The notes beneath the pieces are model-generated. The model made no database searches, had not been told where the DNA came from, and saw only the letters and a list, made by a program, of their open reading frames with translations. This document shows positions 54,822-62,345 of a stretch of DNA of 64,000 nt, piece after piece. The stretch is taken from positions 310,001-374,000 of the forward strand of contig CAVZQE010000020.1 in assembly GCA_963777325.1 (NCBI GenBank), given 5' to 3'. The position numbers and the translations under genes were made by a program. This stretch comes from JAFAXA01 sp963777325 (GTDB lineage Bacteria; Pseudomonadota; Alphaproteobacteria; Acetobacterales; Acetobacteraceae). Position 1 is the stretch's first letter. Each line of letters begins with the position of its first letter.

Positions 54822-55382
54822 ATGAGCCAGGAGACGATCGCCCCCGGCGCGAGCGATGCCGCGCTGATGGCGGCGAGCGCGGCCGGGGACCGGTCGGCGT
54901 TCGACCGTCTCGCCCTCCGTCATCTCGGACGGGCCTGGCGGCTGGCGCTGCGCCTGACTGCCGACCCGCACGAGGCCGAGGAGATCGCGCAGGAGGCTCT
55001 GCTGCGCGCCTGGCGGTCGGCCGGGCGCTACGATCCGGACCGGGGCGCGGTCGCGACCTGGCTTGCCCGGATCGTCGTCAATCTCGCGGCGGATCGCCGC
55101 CGCGCGGCTGGGCCGGCGGTTGCGCCGCTGACGGATGCGATCGCCGATCCTTCCCCGTCGGCCTTCGACCGGTTGGAGACGGCCGAGCGGCGGCGTCTCC
55201 TCGCGGCCGGACTGGCGGCGCTGCCCGACCGGCAACGCCAGGCGGTCGCCCTCGCCTATTTCGGCGAGCGTGCGGGCAGCGACGCCGCGGCTTGCCTCGG
55301 CGTTTCAACGCGCGCGCTCGAAGGCTTGCTGCATCGCGCCCGGCGGTTCCTGCGGGAGTGGGTGTGCGCGCACGAGGCCTGA
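54822..55382 (+). CDS. ECF-type RNA polymerase sigma factor
   Basis: An alternative sigma factor of 186 residues with only regions sigma-2 and sigma-4. Sigma-2 spans about 15-90 (DPHEAEEIAQEALLRAWRSA is the core) and sigma-4 about 120-180 (ALPDRQRQAVALAYFGERAG, then the recognition helix around STRALEGLLHRARRFL). It heads an operon with a one-helix protein, a CnrX-like sensor and an RND efflux system, so those are its likely regulon. A matching ECF promoter pattern lies just upstream, suggesting autoregulation. Confidence 0.92.
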   Translation: MSQETIAPGASDAALMAASAAGDRSAFDRLALRHLGRAWRLALRLTADPHEAEEIAQEALLRAWRSAGRYDPDRGAVATWLARIVVNLAADRRRAAGPAVAPLTDAIADPSPSAFDRLETAERRRLLAAGLAALPDRQRQAVALAYFGERAGSDAAACLGVSTRALEGLLHRARRFLREWVCAHEA

Positions 55383-55407
55383 CGCGCACGAACGGGACCA
55401 CGAAAGC

Positions 55408-55812
55408 ATGACACCCGCCCAGTTCCGAGATCGGCTCCGCGCCGACGGCCCGGCGCTGGAGCGCTGGCCGGATGCGGAGCAGGCCCGGCAGTTGCTCGCG
55501 ACCTCCGCGCGCGCCCGCCGGCGCTTCCTCGCCGCGCTGTCCGAGGACGCGAGCCTCGACGCGCCCCTCGATCCGGCCCTCCTCGCCCGGCTCGCCGCGC
55601 GCACCCGCGCCGACATCGCACGGACGCCCCGCGCGGCGCGACCGCGATCGCCGCTGGTCGTTTCGCTGCAATGGGGCGCGCTCGCCGCCTGCGCGGCGCT
55701 CGGCCTCTGGGCCGGAACGCCGGGCCCGCGGAGGGCCTCCCCGACCGTGCCGACGGTGCTCGCCTCGATGCAGATCACCGCCTTCGATCCGCCCTGGGAC
55801 GCCGGCCGGTGA
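55408..55812 (+). CDS. Candidate anti-sigma factor, single-pass membrane protein
   Basis: A 134-residue protein I cannot assign to a named family. It has an Ala/Arg-rich cytoplasmic part (1-80), one transmembrane helix (about 86-104, LQWGALAACAALGLWAG) and a short periplasmic tail ending ITAFDPPWDAGR. There is no HxxxCxxC zinc anti-sigma motif. It starts 25 bp after the sigma factor and overlaps the sensor gene by 4 bp (GTGA). Size, topology and position match CnrY-like anti-sigma proteins that hold an ECF factor at the membrane, but this is inference from context. Confidence 0.65.
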   Translation: MTPAQFRDRLRADGPALERWPDAEQARQLLATSARARRRFLAALSEDASLDAPLDPALLARLAARTRADIARTPRAARPRSPLVVSLQWGALAACAALGLWAGTPGPRRASPTVPTVLASMQITAFDPPWDAGR

Positions 55813-56255
55813 ACGGGCGGACGCTCCTGCTCGGGCTTTCGCTCGCGCTCAACGTCTTCCTGCTGATGCTGGTCGGCGCGCAGTGGGTCCATGCGACCGC
55901 GCCCGCCGCGTCCGGGAACCCGATCGATCGCATGACGGCATCGCTGCGCCCGGACGACGCCGCTCGCTTCCGCGCCGCCATCGAGGCGGGACGGCCCGAC
56001 TTCCAACCGGCGCGGGATGCGGTCTCGGCCGCCCACCTCGCCGTCGCCGCCGCGATCGGGCGCACGCCCTACGACCCGGATGCCGTGCGCCGCGCGCTGG
56101 AGCAATGGCAGGAGAGCTGGCGGGCGTTCACGACCCGGTTCGACCAGGCGTTCCTCGGCGCGGTCGGCGCGGTGTCCGACGATGGCCGGGCCCGGCTGGC
56201 GCAAGCCGCCATCGCCGATGACGCACGGCGGCAACGCCGGGGCAAGCAGCCCTGA
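55809..56255 (+). CDS. CnrX-like periplasmic (heavy-metal) sensor
   Basis: A 148-residue protein with an N-terminal membrane anchor (about 4-28, TLLLGLSLALNVFLLMLVGA) and a helical periplasmic domain resembling the metal-resistance family of CnrX, Spy and ZraP (SLRPDDAARFRAAIEAGRPD, AHLAVAAAIGRTPYDPDAVR and a C-terminal DDGRARLAQA). CnrX binds nickel or cobalt through several His residues; here the periplasmic domain has only one His (in SAAHLAVA), so metal sensing is doubtful. The start is GTG at 55809, overlapping the previous stop. Confidence 0.72.
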   Translation: MNGRTLLLGLSLALNVFLLMLVGAQWVHATAPAASGNPIDRMTASLRPDDAARFRAAIEAGRPDFQPARDAVSAAHLAVAAAIGRTPYDPDAVRRALEQWQESWRAFTTRFDQAFLGAVGAVSDDGRARLAQAAIADDARRQRRGKQP

Positions 56256-56262
56256 CCCACGC

Positions 56263-57798
56263 ATGAGATTATTCCCCCCGCGCAGGCTCCTGACGGGCCT
56301 GCTCTGCGCCGCCCTCGCCCCGTCGTTCCTCGCCGGCTGCGATCTCGGCCCCGACTACCGGCGGCCCGCGACCGAAATGCCTGTCGGGTGGCGGGCGACG
56401 GCCGCGACAGCCGAAGCGGCGTGGCCGAGCACGGATTGGTGGCGCGGCTTCGGCTCGCCGACGCTCGACCGCCTGATCGCGGATGCGCGCGCGTATAATT
56501 TCGACATCGCCGCCGCCGTCGCGCGGGTCCGGCAAGCCGACGCCTCGGCCCGGATCGCCGGCGCGCCGCTGCTGCCGACCCTCTCGGGCGGGGGCACCGC
56601 GAGCTGGCAGCAGGTCTCGACCTCGGGGCGGAGCTCGCTCGCGAGCGCGGCCAGTTCCGGCGTCGGTCGCAACAGGTACACCGACGTCCGGGAGTACAGC
56701 GCGCTCGCCAATGCCAGCTACGAGGTCGATTTCTGGGGCCGCAACCGGGCGGCGTTCCGCTCGGCCGAGGCAAGCGCCGTCGCCAGCCGCTTCGACCAGC
56801 AGGTGGTCGCGCTCACGGTCGTCACCTCCGTCGCCAGCGCCTGGTTCAACGCGCTCGCGCTAGAGGACCGGCTGGCGGTCGCGCAGGACAATCTGGCGAA
56901 TTCCGAGCAGACGCTCCGCATCATTCAGACGCGCTTGCAGGTGGGCACCGCGACCGCGCTCGACGTCGCGCAGCAGCAGGCCTTGGTCGAGGGCGTGCGC
57001 GCGAGCATCCCCAATCTGCGCAATCAGGCCCAGCAGGAGATCATCGGCCTCGGCATCCTGACCGGCCGGCCGCCGCAGGCGGTGGACGTGCCGCACGGGA
57101 CGCTCACCCGGCTCAAGCTGCCGCCGGTCTATCCCGGCCTGCCCTCCGCGTTGCTGGCCCGCCGCCCGGACGTGGCCGAGGCGGAGGCCTCGCTGGTCGC
57201 CGCCAACGCGAACATCAAGTCCGCGCGCGCCGCGTTCTTTCCGGCGATCTCGCTGACCGGCCAGGGCGGCTATCAGAGCCTCGCGCTCAGCACGCTGTTC
57301 GGGCCGGGCGCGACGATCGGATCGCTCGCGGCCAGCCTGACGCAGCCGATCTTCGATGGCGGCACCTTGCGCGGCCAGCTCGAACAGACCCGTGCCCGCT
57401 ACGAGGAACTCGTGGCCGACTATCGCAAGGCGGTCGTGCAATCCTTCACCGACGTCGAGAACGCGCTGACCGCCTACCGCTTCACGAGCGAGCAGCAGGC
57501 GCTGCAGCAGCGCGCGGTCGATACGGCGCAGCGCGCGGCGACGATCGCGCGGGCGCAGGTCGCGGCGGGGACGGTGGACATCACCACGGTGCTGCAGGCG
57601 CAGCTCACGCTCTACACCGACCAGGATTTGCTGGTGCAGGTGCGCCTTGCGCAATTCCTGGCCCTCCTCAATCTCTACAAGGCGCTGGGCGGCGGCTGGA
57701 TACGGCCGCCCGGCACCGTGATCGACCAGTTTCCGGGCCTGTCGCCCGGTCTCGTCCCGGGCGGGATCGCCCTGCCGGTCGGAGGCAATCTGAAATGA
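56263..57798 (+). CDS. Outer-membrane factor of RND efflux (NodT family lipoprotein)
   Basis: TolC-like outer-membrane channel of 511 residues. A lipoprotein signal precedes Cys26 (FLAGC), and the two repeated OEP domains are clear (DWWRGFGSPTLDRLIADAR, LEDRLAVAQDNLANSEQTLR, ARRPDVAEAEASLVAANANI). The closest type is NodT/OprM. The ATG at 56263 lies 8 bp after the sensor gene; its stop overlaps the next start by ATGA. It provides the exit duct for the adjacent fusion protein and pumps. Confidence 0.93.
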   Translation: MRLFPPRRLLTGLLCAALAPSFLAGCDLGPDYRRPATEMPVGWRATAATAEAAWPSTDWWRGFGSPTLDRLIADARAYNFDIAAAVARVRQADASARIAGAPLLPTLSGGGTASWQQVSTSGRSSLASAASSGVGRNRYTDVREYSALANASYEVDFWGRNRAAFRSAEASAVASRFDQQVVALTVVTSVASAWFNALALEDRLAVAQDNLANSEQTLRIIQTRLQVGTATALDVAQQQALVEGVRASIPNLRNQAQQEIIGLGILTGRPPQAVDVPHGTLTRLKLPPVYPGLPSALLARRPDVAEAEASLVAANANIKSARAAFFPAISLTGQGGYQSLALSTLFGPGATIGSLAASLTQPIFDGGTLRGQLEQTRARYEELVADYRKAVVQSFTDVENALTAYRFTSEQQALQQRAVDTAQRAATIARAQVAAGTVDITTVLQAQLTLYTDQDLLVQVRLAQFLALLNLYKALGGGWIRPPGTVIDQFPGLSPGLVPGGIALPVGGNLK

Positions 57799-59069
57799 CG
57801 CAGGCGGTGGTGCGGGAACGTCCTCCGGCGCGGACCAGGGCGGCGCTGCGGCGCGGCCTGTCCGTGCTGCTCTGTCTTCTCGTGCTGGCGGGGATCGTCT
57901 GGGCGATCTGGTTCTGGCCCGCCCCCTCCACGACCGGCGCCGCGAACCGGGGCCACCGCGACCAGCCCATCCCCGTGCTGGTGCAGAAGAGCGCGCAGGA
58001 AAACGTGCCGATCTATCTCGACGGGCTCGGCACGGTGCAGGCGTTCCAGACCGTGACCGTGAAGCCGAACGTGGACGGACCGCTGATCCAGGTGCTGTTC
58101 CACGAGGGCCAGGACGTGAAGAAGGGCGACGTGCTCGCGCGCATCGATCCGCGTCCGTTCCAGGCGGCGCTCGACCAGGCGGTCGCCAAGAAGGCGCAGG
58201 ACGAGGCCAATCTCGCCAATGCCCGCGTCGATCTCGTGCGCTACCAGAAGCTGGCGGCGACCGCCTACACCTCGAAGCAGCAGGCGGACACGCAGAAGGC
58301 GACGGTCGCGCAACTCGAAGCCCAGGTGCAGCAGGACCAGGCGCAGATCGACAGCGCCCGCACGCAGCTCAGCTACGCGACGATCACCGCGCCGATCGAT
58401 GGCCGCACCGGCATCCGCCAGGTCGATGCGGGCAATATCGTCCATGCCTCGGACGCGACCGGCATCGTGGTCATCACGACGTTGCAACCGATCTCGGTCG
58501 TGTTCACCTTGCCGCAGCAGGCGTTGCCGGCCGTCGCGAGCGCAATGAAGGCCGGCTCTCCCGAAGTGCTCGCGCTGGCCGAGGGCGCGAACGGATCGGC
58601 CGACACCATCCTCGACCGTGGCACGCTGACCGTGCTCGACAACGAGGTGGACCAGACCACCGGCACGATCAAGCTGAAGGCCACCTTCCCGAACCCCGGC
58701 CACAAGCTGTGGCCGGGCGGGTTCGTGAGCGTCAAGCTGAAGGTCGCGACGGATGAGAACGCGGTCGTCGTGCCGCCGGCCGCCGTGCAGCGCGGGCCGC
58801 AGGGGTCGTTCGTGTACGTCGTCGCGGCGAACGGCGTCGCGAGCCGGCGGCCGGTGACGATCGGGCATGAGGACGCGCAGGCGGCGATCGTCACCGCTGG
58901 CCTGAAGCCGGGCGAGACCGTGGTGGTGGACGGCGCCTCGCGCCTGACCGACGGCTCCAAGGTCACGGTCGAGCAGCCCTCGGCCGCAAGCGCGGCGGAG
59001 GCAGGCCCGAAGCAGCCCGCCGCGCCGGGCGCTCCCTCCCGCCGCGCGCGCACGACCGGCGCGCCGTGA
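57795..59069 (+). CDS. RND membrane fusion protein (MdtA-like)
   Basis: Periplasmic adaptor of 424 residues anchored by one N-terminal helix (about 22-45, LSVLLCLLVLAGIVWAIWFW). The biotinyl-lipoyl-like half motifs flank an alpha-hairpin (KPNVDGPLIQVLFHEGQDVK, then ATITAPIDGRTGIRQVDAGN). The Ala/Pro-rich C-terminus is an extension. Its sequence (NVPIYLDGLGTVQAFQTVTV) is typical of MdtA/MuxA adaptors, which serve paired RND pumps. It overlaps both neighbours by 4 bp. Confidence 0.94.
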   Translation: MTQAVVRERPPARTRAALRRGLSVLLCLLVLAGIVWAIWFWPAPSTTGAANRGHRDQPIPVLVQKSAQENVPIYLDGLGTVQAFQTVTVKPNVDGPLIQVLFHEGQDVKKGDVLARIDPRPFQAALDQAVAKKAQDEANLANARVDLVRYQKLAATAYTSKQQADTQKATVAQLEAQVQQDQAQIDSARTQLSYATITAPIDGRTGIRQVDAGNIVHASDATGIVVITTLQPISVVFTLPQQALPAVASAMKAGSPEVLALAEGANGSADTILDRGTLTVLDNEVDQTTGTIKLKATFPNPGHKLWPGGFVSVKLKVATDENAVVVPPAAVQRGPQGSFVYVVAANGVASRRPVTIGHEDAQAAIVTAGLKPGETVVVDGASRLTDGSKVTVEQPSAASAAEAGPKQPAAPGAPSRRARTTGAP

Positions 59070-62000
59070 ACATCTCGGCGCCGTTCATCGGGCGGCCGAT
59101 CGCGACCTGGCTGCTCGCAATCGCGATCCTGCTCGGCGGGGCGCTCGGCTACCGCGCGCTGCCGGTGGCGGCTCTGCCCCAGGTGGATTTCCCGACCATC
59201 CAGGTGACGACGCAGCTGCCCGGCGCCGGACCGGAGACGGTGTCCACGCTGATCACGGCCTCGCTGGAACGGCAGTTCGGGCAGATCCCCGGCCTCGCCA
59301 CGATGACCAGCCAGAGCAGCGAGGGCACGAGCCAGATCACGTTGCAATTCCAGCTGAACCGCAACATCGACAGCGCGGCGCAGGACGTGCAGGCGGCGAT
59401 CAACGCGGCCGCCGGCACGCTGCCGGCCAACCTCCCTTACCCGCCGACCTACAACAAGGTGAACCCGGCCGACGCGCCGATCCTGACGCTGGCGCTGACA
59501 TCGGATTCTATCCCGATCGACCGGGTCAGCGACGCCGCCGATACGTTGCTGCAACCAAAACTCAGCCAGATCGACGGCATCGGCAAGGTGACGGTGCAGG
59601 GCGGCCTCCGGCCCGCCGTGCGCGTGCGGGTCGATCCGGCCCGGCTCGCCTCGTACGGGCTGTCGATGGAGGACGTGCGCACGGCCGTCTCGGCGGCGAA
59701 CGTCAACGGCGCCAAGGGCGGGTTCGACGGCGCGCGGCAGGCGGTCCAGCTCGGGGCCAACGACCAGCTGATGTCGGCCGACGCCTACCGGACGCTCGTG
59801 ATCGCGTGGCGGAACGGCTCGGCGGTGCGCATTTCGGACGTCGGCACCGTGGTGCCGGGCGTGGAGAACGACCGCGTCGCGGCCTGGTATCAGGGCAAGC
59901 CCGCCGCCGTGCTCGACATCCAGCGCCAGCCCGGCGCGAACATCGTCGAGACGGTCGAGCGCGTGAAGCAGGAGCTGCCGGCGCTGCAGCGCGCGATGCC
60001 CGCCGGGATCAAGCTCACCATCGTCGCCGACCGCACCGAGACCATCCGCGCCTCGGTGCGCGACGTGCAGTTCACGCTGGCGCTGGCGGTCGTGCTCGTC
60101 GTGCTGGTGATCTACGTGTTCCTCCGCTCGTGGCGCGCGACGTTCATTCCGGGCGTCGCGCTGCCGCTGTCGCTGGTCGGCACGTTCGGGGTGATGGCGC
60201 TGCTCGGCTACGGTCTCGACAATCTGTCGCTCATGGCGCTGACGGTCGCGACCGGCTTCGTCGTGGACGACGCGATCGTCATGATCGAGAACGTCGTCCG
60301 CTTCATCGAGCAGGGTGTGAAGCCGCTGGAAGCGGCGTACCGGGGCGCTCGCCAGATCGGCTTCACCATCGTCTCGCTGACCGTCTCGCTGATCGCGGTG
60401 TTCATTCCGCTGCTGTTCATGACGGGCGTGGTCGGCAAGCTGTTCAACGAGTTCTCGGTCACGCTGTCGGTCGCGGTGATCGTGTCCGCGATCGTGTCGC
60501 TCACGCTCACACCGATGATGTGCGGGCGGCTGCTGCATGCGGGCATCCACGACGCCGAAGGCCGCGTCGCCCGCGTCTCCGAACGCGCCTTCGGCTGGAT
60601 GCTGGGTTTCTACCGGCGCACGCTCGCCTGGGCGCTGCGGCGGCAGGGCCTGATCCTGCTGATCGCGATCGCGACGCTGGGCGGCACGGTCCTGCTCTAT
60701 ATCGTCGTGCCGAAGGGATTTCTGCCGCAGCAGGATACGGGGGTGATCGTCGCTGTCACGGAAGGCGCCGAAAGCATCTCGATCCCGCGCCTCGGGCAGA
60801 TCCAGAACGAGGCGGCCGCGATCATCGAGCGCGACCCGGCCGTCTCCGCCGTCGTGTCGTTCGTCGGCGCGGGCACGATCAACGCGACGCCGAACGCCGG
60901 CCGCCTGACGATCGCGCTCAAGCCGATTTCCGAGCGCGACGCAGTGTCCGTCGTCATCGAACGGCTGCAGCGCTCGATCGCGAAGATCCCCGGCCTGTCG
61001 GTGTTCTTCCAGCCGGTGCAGGACATCCAGATCGGCGCCCGGGTCAGCCGGACCCAGTATCAGTATACGCTGGTCGATACCGATCCGCTGGAGATCGCGG
61101 TCTGGGCGCCGAAGCTGCTCGACCAGCTGCGCCAGGCGCCCGAGCTTCGGAACGTGGCGAGCGACCAGCAGAATGGCGGCTTTCGGACGTACGTGAAAGT
61201 GGACCGCGCGAGCGCCATGCGCATGGGCGTCTCGATGCAGGCGGTGCAGGACGTGCTCTACGACGCCTTCGGCCAACGGCAGATTTCCACGATCTTCGGT
61301 CAGGCGAACCAGTACCGCGTGGTGCTGGAAGCGGACCCGTCCTGGCAGGCCGACCCGAACTCGCTCAGGATGCTGCGCGTGCCGGGGGCCAACGGCGCGC
61401 AGGTGCCGCTGACCGCGATCGCGAGGATCGAGCGCACGATCGCGCCGCTGGTCGTGACCCATGAGGAGCAGTTCCCATCGGTCACGCTCAGCTTCGATCT
61501 CGCCCCCGGCACCTCGCTCGGCGAGGCGGTCCGGGCCGTCGCCCGCGCCGAACGGACGCTCGGAATGCCCGAGACGATCAGCGGCACCTATTCGGGCGAC
61601 GCCGCCGAGTTCCAGCGTTCGCTCGCGACCGAGCCGTGGCTGATCCTCGCCGCCGTTGTCGTCATCTACATCGTGCTCGGCGTGCTGTACGAGAGCTGGA
61701 TCCATCCGGTCACGATCATCTCGACCTTGCCTTCGGCCGGCATCGGGGCGCTGCTCGCGCTGATGCTGACGGGCACGGATTTCTCGCTGGTCGCGCTGGT
61801 CGGCGTCGTGCTGCTGATGGGCATCGTCAAGAAGAACGCGATCATGATGATCGACTTCGCGATCGACGCCGAGCGCGAGCGCGGCCTCGCCCCGCTCGCC
61901 GCCATCGAGGAGGCGTGCCTGCTGCGGTTCCGGCCGATCATGATGACGACGATGGCGGCGCTGCTCGGCGCGCTGCCGCTCGTGATCGAGCGCGGCTCGG

Positions 62001-62152
62001 GGTCGGAGCTCCGGTTCCCGCTCGGCGTCACGATCATCGGCGGCCTGCTGCTGAGCCAGCTGCTGACGCTGTACACGACGCCGGTGATCTATCTCTACAT
62101 GGAACGGCTGCGCACGCGCGTGGCCGGCTCGCGCATCGTGCCGGCCGAATGA
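59066..62152 (+). CDS. RND efflux pump, MdtB/MuxB-like
   Basis: Proton-driven inner-membrane pump of 1028 residues with 12 helices and two large periplasmic loops. The start is GTG at 59066 overlapping the adaptor stop (GTGA). The N-terminus SAPFIGRPIATWLLAIAILL and helix 4 motif GFVVDDAIVMIENVVRFIE with paired Asp residues define the hydrophobe/amphiphile (HAE) class; metal pumps of the CzcA/CnrA class have a different helix 4 motif. Substrates are probably drugs, bile-type amphiphiles or plant compounds rather than metals. Confidence 0.95.
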   Translation: MNISAPFIGRPIATWLLAIAILLGGALGYRALPVAALPQVDFPTIQVTTQLPGAGPETVSTLITASLERQFGQIPGLATMTSQSSEGTSQITLQFQLNRNIDSAAQDVQAAINAAAGTLPANLPYPPTYNKVNPADAPILTLALTSDSIPIDRVSDAADTLLQPKLSQIDGIGKVTVQGGLRPAVRVRVDPARLASYGLSMEDVRTAVSAANVNGAKGGFDGARQAVQLGANDQLMSADAYRTLVIAWRNGSAVRISDVGTVVPGVENDRVAAWYQGKPAAVLDIQRQPGANIVETVERVKQELPALQRAMPAGIKLTIVADRTETIRASVRDVQFTLALAVVLVVLVIYVFLRSWRATFIPGVALPLSLVGTFGVMALLGYGLDNLSLMALTVATGFVVDDAIVMIENVVRFIEQGVKPLEAAYRGARQIGFTIVSLTVSLIAVFIPLLFMTGVVGKLFNEFSVTLSVAVIVSAIVSLTLTPMMCGRLLHAGIHDAEGRVARVSERAFGWMLGFYRRTLAWALRRQGLILLIAIATLGGTVLLYIVVPKGFLPQQDTGVIVAVTEGAESISIPRLGQIQNEAAAIIERDPAVSAVVSFVGAGTINATPNAGRLTIALKPISERDAVSVVIERLQRSIAKIPGLSVFFQPVQDIQIGARVSRTQYQYTLVDTDPLEIAVWAPKLLDQLRQAPELRNVASDQQNGGFRTYVKVDRASAMRMGVSMQAVQDVLYDAFGQRQISTIFGQANQYRVVLEADPSWQADPNSLRMLRVPGANGAQVPLTAIARIERTIAPLVVTHEEQFPSVTLSFDLAPGTSLGEAVRAVARAERTLGMPETISGTYSGDAAEFQRSLATEPWLILAAVVVIYIVLGVLYESWIHPVTIISTLPSAGIGALLALMLTGTDFSLVALVGVVLLMGIVKKNAIMMIDFAIDAERERGLAPLAAIEEACLLRFRPIMMTTMAALLGALPLVIERGSGSELRFPLGVTIIGGLLLSQLLTLYTTPVIYLYMERLRTRVAGSRIVPAE

Positions 62153-62191
62153 TACCAGCGAGCGCAATGGCGGCGTCGCCGCGCCAGAACT

Positions 62192-62290
62192 CGTCATCGC
62201 GAGCCGCCGCTCGGCGGCGCGGCGATCCAGGCGTGACGCACGGTGCGGGTCGCCTGGATCGCTTCGTCGCAAGCGCTCCTCGCGATGACG
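62192..62290. repeat. RPE-like palindromic element between the two RND genes
   Basis: Two nested perfect 12-bp inverted repeats. The outer arms are CGTCATCGCGAG (62192-62203) and CTCGCGATGACG (62279-62290); the inner arms are GCGATCCAGGCG (62222-62233) and CGCCTGGATCGC (62251-62262). The words TGGATCGCTTCGTCGC and CTCGCGATGACG are typical of dispersed palindromic elements in alphaproteobacterial genomes. It fills most of the 193-bp gap between the pumps. Confidence 0.85.
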
Positions 62291-62345
62291 GCGAGAGCTC
62301 AGCGCCGAGGCACGTTGGCCTGGCGCAGCGCAGCCGGGACGTGCC

